A stretch of DNA of 45,748 bases, from contig JAWKHR010000048.1 in the NCBI GenBank assembly GCA_041394725.1, positions 1 through 45,748 on the forward strand, written 5' to 3'. This document shows positions 1 through 7,065 of the stretch, piece after piece. Within the stretch, counting starts at the first letter, position 1; each line of letters opens with the position of its first letter. Origin of the DNA: JAWKHR01 sp041394725 (GTDB taxonomy: Bacteria; Acidobacteriota; Vicinamibacteria; Vicinamibacterales; SCN-69-37). Position numbers and translations under genes: made by a program. Under the pieces are notes generated by a model. The model made no database searches. It saw only the letters and a list, made by a program, of their open reading frames with translations, and was not told the DNA's origin.

Positions 1-66
1 AATGCACCTGCTCCTGGGATCTGGCGGGCCCAGCCATGTGATCGCGCGCCCCGGCGTGAGCGGCCG

Positions 67-705
67 ATGGCGATTCTGATGCGTGGCCCTGGTCTCGCCC
101 TGGTCGTCCTCGTGGCACTCCTCGTGGCCGGCGTCGGACCGGCGCTGGCCCAGGGCGCGCCGGCGCGCGCGTGGTTCGTCGATGCGGCGGTCTTCGGCAA
201 CGTGGATCGCTCGCACGGCTGGGTCCCGTCGTTCGTGTCCAATCCCGAGGTCTCGAGCCGGTTCCAGCCGGGCCTCCGGCTCGGGGTCGGTCGATGGCTC
301 GGCCCGCGCAGCGAGGTGCGCCTGGAAGTCTCGCATCCGAAGCGGGAGTGGTGGTCCTCCGATGAGGCTCTGCTGGCGCGGCGTCGTGCCTACCGCGCGG
401 ACATCCTGGCCGCCTTCGCGGCCTTCCATCCGCCGAGCACGAGAGCGGCGCGATTCGGCTTCCTCGCGGGGTTCGGTGCGCAGCGGAACGAGGAGTTCAT
501 CGAGACCAGACTCAAGACCCGGCCCGTGACCACGGCGTCGCGGCAAACGGCGACCGATGCGTCCCTCCTGTTCGGCGTCGAGGTGGCGTGGCGAGCCGGG
601 TCGCGGTTCGACGCCATCGCCGGGGCCCGTCTGTCGCTGCCGATCTCGAGCCGCAGCGGGGCGGCGGTGTTTCGCCCCGACGTCGGCCTGCGCTGGCGCT
701 TCTGA
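67..705 (+). CDS. Secreted, probably outer-membrane beta-barrel protein of unknown function
   Basis: A 212-aa protein. It opens with a clear Sec signal peptide (two basic residues, a Leu/Val/Ala core, and an AxA-Q cleavage region near residues 26-29). The mature part alternates polar and hydrophobic residues and ends in Arg-Trp-Arg-Phe; a terminal Phe is typical of proteins inserted by the BAM machinery. It resembles the convergent gene at 725-1429: both begin the mature region with a WF-(V/L)-D-(A/G)-A motif and end with an RP-(D/E)-x-GLRW motif. I recognise no named family. The second Met at codon 5 is an alternative start. It could also be a periplasmic lipocalin-like barrel. Confidence 0.7.
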   Translation: MAILMRGPGLALVVLVALLVAGVGPALAQGAPARAWFVDAAVFGNVDRSHGWVPSFVSNPEVSSRFQPGLRLGVGRWLGPRSEVRLEVSHPKREWWSSDEALLARRRAYRADILAAFAAFHPPSTRAARFGFLAGFGAQRNEEFIETRLKTRPVTTASRQTATDASLLFGVEVAWRAGSRFDAIAGARLSLPISSRSGAAVFRPDVGLRWRF

Positions 706-724
706 CCGCGACCGCTCCGCCCGG

Positions 725-1429
725 TCAGGGCCGTCGGCCGGGGACCCAGCGCAGGCCGAATTCCGGCCGGACCCTGACGCGGCCATCGCCCCATCCAACC
801 TGCGTGCGAAGGCCCGTGACCGCGGAGACGCTCCGTCCCAGCGGCACCTGCATCTCGACACCCAGGGTGAGCGTCGTCCCGAAGCCGGAGATGCTGCTGC
901 GGTCGGAGTACGGTGGCTCCTCCGGGTCGATCGGCTCGACCGTGTGTCGATGCCGCGAGCGCTCGACGCCCAGTCCGATCAGGTAGCCGAAGGTCGCCGC
1001 GCCGATCGCGTGAGTGGGCCGGAACGCGAGCGCGCCTCCGAAATACTCGCGGCTCGCGCGATGGGTGACCCAGACGAAGTCGTTGACCGCGAACGAGTAC
1101 GGTGACGCGATCGACTCGGTCTTCTGCGTGCCGGTGCGTTCGTATTCGAATTGGGCCGTGGCCCGGGGCGACAGGTACGTGGCGACGGCGATGTGGGCGC
1201 CGAACACCGTGCGGAACGTGCGATCGAAGCCCGTCGATATCTGCGAACAGCAGGGTGGATCACCCGTCGCCAGGTCGATGAGGAGCGCGCCGTCCAGGAA
1301 CCAGACGTGCAGCGGCCGATCGGTCGAGCGCTGCGGGGGCGGCGGCGGATCGGCGAGCGCCGGCACCGCGGTGCCGACGACGAGCAGCGAGGCGACGAAC
1401 GCGACGAGGCGGCAGCTGCGACGGCTCAT
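725..1429 (-). CDS. Secreted, probably outer-membrane beta-barrel protein, paralogue of 67-705
   Basis: A 234-aa protein with an N-terminal signal peptide (basic SRR, hydrophobic core, ALA cleavage motif). A barrel-like mature region follows, with a short Cys-Cys pair and the same WFLDGA and RPEFGLRW signatures seen in the neighbouring convergent gene. The start at 1429 was chosen because it precedes the signal peptide and overlaps the stop codon of the upstream permease as ATGA (1426-1429), implying translational coupling. The frame stays open further upstream, but that part is an Arg-rich shadow of the permease. Function is unknown; co-transcription with an ADOP is visible but its meaning is inference. 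Confidence 0.72.
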   Translation of the reverse strand: MSRRSCRLVAFVASLLVVGTAVPALADPPPPPQRSTDRPLHVWFLDGALLIDLATGDPPCCSQISTGFDRTFRTVFGAHIAVATYLSPRATAQFEYERTGTQKTESIASPYSFAVNDFVWVTHRASREYFGGALAFRPTHAIGAATFGYLIGLGVERSRHRHTVEPIDPEEPPYSDRSSISGFGTTLTLGVEMQVPLGRSVSAVTGLRTQVGWGDGRVRVRPEFGLRWVPGRRP

Positions 1430-4086
1430 TCGCGAATCACGCTCACGGGATCCACCCCCGACGCACGCCGGGCCGGCACCACGATGGCCGCCAGCGCGAT
1501 CGCACCGAGCAGGGCGACCGTGATGGCCAGCACCCGCGTGTCCCGCGGCGCAACCTCGTAGAGCATACCGCCGAGCGCGCCCGCGAACGCCCACGATCCC
1601 GCGGCCCCGGCGGCCAGGCCCACGGCCACCGCCACGCCGCCGCGCCGGATCTCGCCGCCGAGCACGCGCGCCCGCGTGGCGCCGAGCGCCAGGCGGATGC
1701 CGATCTCGCGCCGGCGCCGGCCCACCTGGTGCGCCGCCACGCCGTAGACGCCGATCGCGCCGAGCCCCGCGGCCAGCACGCCGAAGAGCGCGAACACCGT
1801 GCTCACGACGCGCGGCTCGTCCACCGACCGGCCGACGAGGTCGGTCATCGCCGCGACGCGCATCACCGGGATGCCGGGATCCAGGTCGTGCACGACGTCC
1901 TCGATCCTCGTCCCGATGCCCGTCGCCGTGCCCGACGCGCGCGCCACGATCGACATCGCGCTCGCCCACGCGCTCTGCGCGAGCGGCAGGTACATCTCCG
2001 GATCGGCCGGCAGGCCGAGCGCGCCCTGACGGACGTCGCCCACCACGCCGACGATGGTCCAGTAGGTGCCGTTGGTCCGGTAGAGCCGCCGGCCGATGGG
2101 ATCCGCGCCGGGCCAGAACGTCGCGGCCATCCGCTCGTTGACCAGGATGACGGGCGTTCCCGACGGGTCGTCAGTCTCCGATAGCGCGCGGCCCCGGCGC
2201 AGCGGGATGCGCATCGTCTCGAAATAGCCGGGCGTCACGACCCGGTAGCTGGCGCCGTGCGCCTCGTCCGGCTTCGCGGGATCCGGCACGACCCGGACCG
2301 CCGGGCCGCCGTCGGCGATCGGCAGGAAATGAATGGCGCCCGCCGACTCGACGCCGGGCAGTCGCGACACGCGGTCGAGCACGTCGTCCACCAGCGCGCG
2401 GCGCAGTTCGACCGACGCGTACTTCGGATCCGACGGCGCCAGCCGTGCGGTGACGACGCCGTCCGCGACGAAGCCCGGATCGACCCGCACGAGCTGGTCG
2501 AAGCTGCGCCACAGGAGGCCGGCCGCCGAGACGACGATGACGGCCACGGCGACCTCGCCGGCGACGAGCGCGAGGTGGACGGGAACGAGGCGGCCCGCGG
2601 TGTCGGCGCCGGTCACGCGATGCGCGTGCAGCGCGCCGATCGCCCGGCGCGCGTCGCGCAGCATCGGCGCCACGCCCGTGGCCAGCGTGGTCAGGAACAG
2701 CACCGCGACGGCCGAGGCGAGGAGCCGCGCATCCACGGCCAGCGCGTCGCCGCCGAAGCCCTCCGGCAGCCGTGGACCGATGATCGGCAGCGCGATCCAC
2801 GCCGCGGCGAGGCCGAGCCCGCACGCGAGGCCGCACACGACGAGGTTCTCGGCCAGGAGCTGCCGCGCGAGCCGGCCACGACCGGCGCCGAGCGCCGCGC
2901 GCACCGCCAGTTCCTGGCGGCGGCCCGTGAGGCGCGCCAGCGAGAGGTGGGCGACGTTGGCGCAGGCGATCACCAGCACCAGCAGCACCGCGCCCAGGGT
3001 GAGTCCAACCGTGGTCGCGCGGTCGCCCGTGAGCGCGGTTCGCAGCGGGAGCGGCGAGACCGGCGGCACGGGTTCGGACGGGCTCAGGTCCGCCAGCGCC
3101 GCGATGCGCGCGTCGATCGCCGCGCCGGCCGCCTGCGGGCCGGCGTCGCCGTCGATGCGGGCGACCGTCGTCAGCTCCGAGACGTTCGCGTAGTTCGGAT
3201 CCGCAGGATCCACGACGAGCGGGGTGACGACGTCCAGCGGTGTGCCGAAGGGCGCGTACCGGTCCGGCAGCACACCGATGATCGTCCGCGGCGTTCCGGT
3301 GAAGGCGCCGCGGACCATCGGGATTGCGGCAGCCACGTCCAGGCGGATCTCCCGGCCGACGATGGCGGGGTCGCGGCCGAATGCGTCCCGCCAGAGCGCG
3401 CGCGAGATGAGCGCCACGGGCGGCGCGCCGGGCCGGGCGTCGTTTGAATTGAACCCGCGGCCGATCGCGGGCGCCACGCCGAAGACGTCGAAGTGGTTCG
3501 CGGACACGGCCGCGCCCGTGACCTCCACGGGCGTCCGGCCGCCGAGGACGACGAACGCGCGACCCGCCATCGCCGTCAGGTGCGCACCCGGGTCGAGTGC
3601 GGGCCCCAGCCGTTCCACCTGGCGCTGCGTGAGCGGGAAATCCCCGTCCGGCCAGAGCCACACGAGGTGGTCGGGTTGCGGGTACGGCAGCGGGCGCAGG
3701 ACGGTCGCCCCGGCGACGGCGAAGACGACGAGCGTCGCGCCGATGCCGACGGCCAGGGTGATGACGGCCGGCAGGGTGAAGCCCGGCTGGCGCGCCAGCG
3801 TCCGGGCCGCGAACCACGTATCGCCGGCGGCCTCGGAGGTCCACCGCCGGACCGGCGGCACGAGCAGGAGCCGGCCGCCGCTCGAGAGGCCCGCTGTCGC
3901 CGAGTCGCCCACCAGGCGGGCGGGCAGCGTCAGGGCCTGGCGCCAGTACCAGATTCCGGCGCGCCATCGGCCGTCGCGCGCCGATCGGATGGCGTACAGG
4001 TCCGCGAGATTCGCGAGCACGTCGTCGCGGTGTCCGGATGGGAGCAGGGCGGCGAGGAGGCGGCGGGCGAGTCGGGGCGGCGGCAT
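1426..4086 (-). CDS. ADOP-family ABC-type permease with N-terminal prefix domain
   Basis: An 886-aa MacB/FtsX-like permease. Residues about 1-60 form the soluble prefix seen in many acidobacterial permeases (Leu/Arg-rich, ending in a WYWRQAL-like segment). The first membrane helix follows near residue 105, then a MacB-type periplasmic domain, three FtsX helices, a second periplasmic domain and three more helices, ending in ASGVDPVSVIRE. Two FtsX cores in one chain without an ATPase gene nearby define the ADOP type. Substrate is unknown; family relatives are linked to export or to mechanotransmission. No padR gene adjoins this copy. Its stop overlaps the start of the 725-1429 gene, so the two probably form an operon. 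Confidence 0.88.
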   Translation of the reverse strand: MPPPRLARRLLAALLPSGHRDDVLANLADLYAIRSARDGRWRAGIWYWRQALTLPARLVGDSATAGLSSGGRLLLVPPVRRWTSEAAGDTWFAARTLARQPGFTLPAVITLAVGIGATLVVFAVAGATVLRPLPYPQPDHLVWLWPDGDFPLTQRQVERLGPALDPGAHLTAMAGRAFVVLGGRTPVEVTGAAVSANHFDVFGVAPAIGRGFNSNDARPGAPPVALISRALWRDAFGRDPAIVGREIRLDVAAAIPMVRGAFTGTPRTIIGVLPDRYAPFGTPLDVVTPLVVDPADPNYANVSELTTVARIDGDAGPQAAGAAIDARIAALADLSPSEPVPPVSPLPLRTALTGDRATTVGLTLGAVLLVLVIACANVAHLSLARLTGRRQELAVRAALGAGRGRLARQLLAENLVVCGLACGLGLAAAWIALPIIGPRLPEGFGGDALAVDARLLASAVAVLFLTTLATGVAPMLRDARRAIGALHAHRVTGADTAGRLVPVHLALVAGEVAVAVIVVSAAGLLWRSFDQLVRVDPGFVADGVVTARLAPSDPKYASVELRRALVDDVLDRVSRLPGVESAGAIHFLPIADGGPAVRVVPDPAKPDEAHGASYRVVTPGYFETMRIPLRRGRALSETDDPSGTPVILVNERMAATFWPGADPIGRRLYRTNGTYWTIVGVVGDVRQGALGLPADPEMYLPLAQSAWASAMSIVARASGTATGIGTRIEDVVHDLDPGIPVMRVAAMTDLVGRSVDEPRVVSTVFALFGVLAAGLGAIGVYGVAAHQVGRRRREIGIRLALGATRARVLGGEIRRGGVAVAVGLAAGAAGSWAFAGALGGMLYEVAPRDTRVLAITVALLGAIALAAIVVPARRASGVDPVSVIRE

Positions 4087-4129
4087 GGGGGTGAGACGAT
4101 CATATAGCTCTGCTAGTTTGCTGCTGTCG

Positions 4130-4135
4130 TACTGT
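4130..4135 (+). promoter_or_regulatory. Putative -10 element (TACTGT) of the ThiO-like gene
   Basis: TACTGT ends 7 nt before the ATG at 4143, and no Shine-Dalgarno sequence lies between. This position would start the transcript at or next to the start codon. No convincing -35 hexamer is visible. Confidence 0.4.
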
Positions 4136-4142
4136 TTTCCGC

Positions 4143-5240
4143 ATGCGCATCGTCGTCATCGGCGCGGGCGTCGTCGGGCTCGCGGTGGCCGAGTCGCTGG
4201 CCCATCGCGGCGCCGACGTGGTCATCCTGGAGATGCGGGCGCCCGGAGACGGCGCGTCGCAGGCCTCGGCGGGCATCCTCGCGCCGTACACCGAGGCGCA
4301 CCAGGGCGCGCCGCTGCTCGGGCTCGGGGCGCGGAGTCTCGGGATGTTCGACGCGTACATCGCACGCGTCGCGGCGTCCGCGGGCCAGCCGATCGAGTAC
4401 CGGCGGACGGGCACGCTCGAGGTGGCGTTCGACGCGGGCGGCGCCAGCGCCCTGCGCGCGACGGGGGAATGGGTCGCGAAGACGGGCATGGCGTGCGAGT
4501 GGCTCGACGCGCGCGGCGCGCGCGATCTCGAGCCGGCGCTGACGCCGGACGTCGCGGGCGGCCTCGTCGTCCATGGTCACGGGTTCGTCGGAGTGCCGGG
4601 GCTCGTCCGGGCGCTGGTGCGCAGTGCGCGCTTCGCCGGGGCGGTGCTCGCCGCGCCGGTGGAGGTGGTGAAGCTGGAGCCGGCGCCGACCGGGGTCGAG
4701 GTGCGCGCGGGCGATCGGGAGTGGTCGGCCGACGCGGTCGTGGTCGCCACGGGAAGCTGGACGAACCGGGTGCGGGTTCCGGGCGCGACGCTGCCGCCGG
4801 TGCGACCGATCCGCGGCCAGCTCCTCGCGCTCCGATGGCCCGACGTGCCGCCGCCGTCGCGCATCGTCTGGAGCCCGGACTGCTACACGGTGCCGTGGTC
4901 CGACGGCACGCTGCTCGTCGGCGCCACGGTGGAAGACGTCGGGTTCGACGAGCGCTCCACGGTCGAGGGCGTCAACGCGATGACGAGCGCCGTCCGCCGC
5001 GTGCTGCCGGCGGCGGCCGGCGCCGCGGTCGAGTCCGTGCGCGTCGGACTGCGTCCCGCGTCCCCCGACGGCCTGCCGTTCATCGGTCCCCTCGTGGACG
5101 CACCGCGTGTCATCGTTGCGGCCGGACACTACCGCAACGGGATCCTGCTGCTGCCGCTCACCGCGGACCTCGTCACGCGGCTGGTGCTGGATGGGGAGCG
5201 CGATGAGGTGCTGGAGGTCGTGAAGCCTGAGCGGGTGTGA
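4143..5240 (+). CDS. thiO: Glycine oxidase ThiO-like FAD-dependent amine oxidase
   Basis: A 365-aa DAO-fold flavoenzyme. The N-terminal dinucleotide-binding motif (GAGVVGLAVAESLAHRG, residues 6-22) is followed by the acidic residue ending strand beta-2 and an ASAGILAPY segment typical of glycine oxidases. A PIRGQLLAL motif and a C-terminal GLRPASPDGLPFIGP plus GHYRNGILLLPLT motif match ThiO, which oxidises glycine to the imine used for the thiazole ring of thiamine. No other thiamine gene is in the window, so related D-amino-acid or sarcosine oxidase activity remains possible. The gene is divergent from the permease across 56 nt and probably leaderless. Confidence 0.85.
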   Translation: MRIVVIGAGVVGLAVAESLAHRGADVVILEMRAPGDGASQASAGILAPYTEAHQGAPLLGLGARSLGMFDAYIARVAASAGQPIEYRRTGTLEVAFDAGGASALRATGEWVAKTGMACEWLDARGARDLEPALTPDVAGGLVVHGHGFVGVPGLVRALVRSARFAGAVLAAPVEVVKLEPAPTGVEVRAGDREWSADAVVVATGSWTNRVRVPGATLPPVRPIRGQLLALRWPDVPPPSRIVWSPDCYTVPWSDGTLLVGATVEDVGFDERSTVEGVNAMTSAVRRVLPAAAGAAVESVRVGLRPASPDGLPFIGPLVDAPRVIVAAGHYRNGILLLPLTADLVTRLVLDGERDEVLEVVKPERV

Positions 5241-5258
5241 AGGGCGTGAAGGCGTCCG

Positions 5259-5312
5259 GTGCGGAAGACGAGTGCGGAAGACGAGTGCCCGATGCCCGGT
5301 GCCAGGTGCACG
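5259..5312. repeat. Tandem 13-nt repeat followed by a four-unit heptamer array
   Basis: Two perfect copies of GTGCGGAAGACGA (5259-5284) run directly into four 7-nt units: GTGCCCG, ATGCCCG, GTGCCAG and GTGCACG (5285-5312). The heptamers resemble the right arm of the inverted array at 22937-22964. TGAAGGGCG/TGAAGGCG words, like those of the palindrome at 5333-5512, also occur at 5238-5254. The spacer therefore holds fragments of two word families. Confidence 0.75.
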
Positions 5313-5332
5313 ATCTTCTGGCCTCGAATCTT

Positions 5333-5512
5333 GTCCTTTTTGACATGAAGGAAGGCTGAAGGAAGTGAAGGCCATGAAGGGCGCGCGCTTCCCCGACCCT
5401 GGTGTGCGGCGGTCTTCCCTCCCGGGCACACCAGGGTCGGGCCTTCGCGCGCCACAGCGTGCGACCTTCATGTTCTTCAATCCCTTCAGCCCTTCTTCAT
5501 GTCAAAAACGAC
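5333..5512. repeat. Long inverted-repeat element A (TGAAGG words, nested stem)
   Basis: The outer arms 5333-5384 and 5461-5512 are inverted copies matching at 44 of 52 positions. They are built from TGAAGG-headed words spaced 11, 9 and 9 nt apart. Inside them, 5392-5407 (CCCGACCCTGGTGTGC) pairs perfectly with 5426-5441, leaving an 18-nt loop. The outer arms and the CCGACC-TGGTGTGC core recur in the element at 17461-17727. It lies just downstream of the ThiO-like gene and 69 nt upstream of the GxxExxY gene. It could act as a terminator or mRNA stabiliser, or be a mobile repeat. Confidence 0.85.
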
Positions 5513-5581
5513 AATCGTCAGCCGAGGCAAGCAGTCGTTTGGGGCCGAGACGACGGCCTGCTTCTTGCTCTCCATCGCGAC

Positions 5582-5989
5582 ATGCCGATGGTCACCACGC
5601 CCTTCACCCGCGACGTGATCGGCTGCGCGATCAAGGTGCATCGGGTCCTCGGTCCCGGCCTGCTCGAGATGGCGTATGGCCACTGCATGTGTCACGAACT
5701 GAGAAAGCGGAAGCTCGAGTTCCAGCAGCAGGTGGCCCTGCCTCTCTTCTACGAGGGCCACAAGCTGCCCTGCGTCTACCGCGCGGATCTGATCGTCGAG
5801 CGGCAGTTGCTGGTCGAGTTCAAGGTGATCGAGCGGGTCACGGCGCTGCACCGGGCGCAGACGCTCACGTACATGCGGCTGGCGGAGGTGCCGCAGGCCC
5901 TGCTGATCAACTTCAACGTGCCCCGGCTCGTGGACGGGCTTCACAGCTTCGTCGCGCCCGCGGCCCGGCCGTCCGCGGAGGTGATGTAA
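5582..5989 (+). CDS. GxxExxY protein (PD-(D/E)XK nuclease fold)
   Basis: A 135-aa protein of the GxxExxY family (TIGR04256, related to PDDEXK_3). The name-giving motif is at residues 26-32 (G26-L-L-E29-M-A-Y32). Asp69 in YRADL and Glu79-Phe-Lys81 in LVEFKVIE fit the PD-(D/E)XK metal-binding core. Downstream come the family's Q..TYMRL and LLINFN motifs. The frame is open back to 5402, but that part lies in the inverted repeat and is not protein-like, so the ATG at 5582 was chosen; ATG 5588 is the alternative. No clear ribosome-binding site is seen. The family is often multicopy and its function is unknown. It sits 7 nt before the dehydratase gene. Confidence 0.85.
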   Translation: MPMVTTPFTRDVIGCAIKVHRVLGPGLLEMAYGHCMCHELRKRKLEFQQQVALPLFYEGHKLPCVYRADLIVERQLLVEFKVIERVTALHRAQTLTYMRLAEVPQALLINFNVPRLVDGLHSFVAPAARPSAEVM

Positions 5990-5996
5990 TGGGCGT

Positions 5997-6287
5997 ATGA
6001 AGCTCACATCCAGCGACATCACCGCGCGGCTCGGCCAGCGGCCGGGCTGGGCGTACGAGAGCGACCGGCTCGTCCGGCAGTTCACGTTTTCCGGGTTTCC
6101 GGACGCGATCGCGTTCGTCGCGCGCCTCGCGTTCGACGCCGAGGCGAACGACCATCACCCGGACCTGACGATCAACTACAAGCGCGTGCGCGTCGAGTGG
6201 AGCACGCACAGCGAGGGCGGCGTCACGGAGAAGGACTTCGCCGGCGCGGCGGCCGCCGATGCCGCCGCCGCGCGGTTCGGGGGCTGA
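5997..6287 (+). CDS. 4a-hydroxytetrahydrobiopterin (pterin-4a-carbinolamine) dehydratase
   Basis: A 96-aa protein of normal family length. It shows the full active-site signature: Glu49, the His53-His54-Pro55 triad, Tyr61, His71 and Asp80. The enzyme dehydrates the 4a-carbinolamine formed by pterin-dependent aromatic amino acid hydroxylases. In bacteria without such hydroxylases, PCD-fold proteins may serve other roles, and no hydroxylase gene is in the window. The start lies 7 nt after the GxxExxY stop codon, so co-transcription is likely, though the two families are functionally unrelated as far as known. Confidence 0.92.
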   Translation: MKLTSSDITARLGQRPGWAYESDRLVRQFTFSGFPDAIAFVARLAFDAEANDHHPDLTINYKRVRVEWSTHSEGGVTEKDFAGAAAADAAAARFGG

Positions 6288-6375
6288 TCCCCCCGCGCCG
6301 GGCGGCGAGGGCCGGCAGGTACCGACCCGGGCGCGTGGCGCGCGGGCGCCGACCTGTGGAACACTAGCGCCGTCC

Positions 6376-6888
6376 GTGCGACTCAAGACGTCGTATTCCG
6401 CCCGGGAGGTGGCCGCCCTGACGGGCCTCACCGCGAGGCAGCTGCAGGGCTGGGACGCCGCGCGGATCTTCGTGCCCGCCATCGCGCCCCGGCGCACGAG
6501 CCATGGCGGATTCACCGAGCGTCGCTACACGCCCGTCGATCTGATCGAGCTGCTCGCGCTGGCCGATCTGCGCCGTCGTGGCTTCTCGCCGGCACACCTC
6601 AAGCAGCTCATGGACACGCTGCGCGACTACTTCCGGCGTCGCCTGTCCGAGACGCTGGACGACGCGGGCGAGCTGCGGCTGCTGACCGACGGGCGCGGGC
6701 TCTTCCTGCGGACGCGGCAGGGGCACTTCTTCGACCTGCTGGTGGATCCGACCCAGCCGCTCATCACGGGTGACGGCCTGCCGCTCAAGCCCGTGACCGG
6801 TCGTGCGAGGGCCGTGCGCAAGGGCCGGAAGGCCGATCGGGCTCGCGCCATCCGGAAGGCGAAGCCGGCGCCGGTCTCGGCCGACTGA
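6376..6888 (+). CDS. MerR-family-like transcriptional regulator
   Basis: About 170 aa. The N-terminal part has the MerR winged-helix pattern: YSAREVAALTGLTARQLQGWD (helix-turn-helix), then a wing and a RRYTPVDLIELLALADLRRRGFSPAHLKQLMD segment. The middle part (a DGRGLFLRTRQGHFFDLL-like region) may bind an effector, but I do not recognise a ligand family and see no metal-binding cysteines. The C terminus is Lys/Arg rich. The GTG at 6376 was chosen because the domain begins there; the frame is open to 6259 but that stretch is low-complexity. The stop codon lies inside a 24-nt tandem repeat. Confidence 0.72.
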   Translation: MRLKTSYSAREVAALTGLTARQLQGWDAARIFVPAIAPRRTSHGGFTERRYTPVDLIELLALADLRRRGFSPAHLKQLMDTLRDYFRRRLSETLDDAGELRLLTDGRGLFLRTRQGHFFDLLVDPTQPLITGDGLPLKPVTGRARAVRKGRKADRARAIRKAKPAPVSAD

Positions 6889-6947
6889 CCGGCGGCGGCC
6901 TCGGCCGACTGACCGGCGGAGGCCTCGGCCGACTGACCGGCGATTCC
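6876..6947. repeat. Three tandem copies of a stop-containing 24-nt repeat
   Basis: Units at 6876-6899, 6900-6923 and 6924-6947 share CTCGGCCGACTGACCGGCG and diverge only in the last few bases. Because 24 is a multiple of three, each unit carries the same in-frame TGA; the first is the stop codon of the MerR-like gene (6886-6888). The later units look like duplications of the gene's 3' end. Confidence 0.85.
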
Positions 6948-7065
6948 CGCGGGCCCCGGCCTCGTCGCCGGTGACCGTGCCACGGCCGGCGCACTTGCAG
7001 CCGGCCCCTCGACACGCGATGATCGTCGCGCGCGGCCGCCCCGGGCCGCGGTGAGGTCCCCTGCC

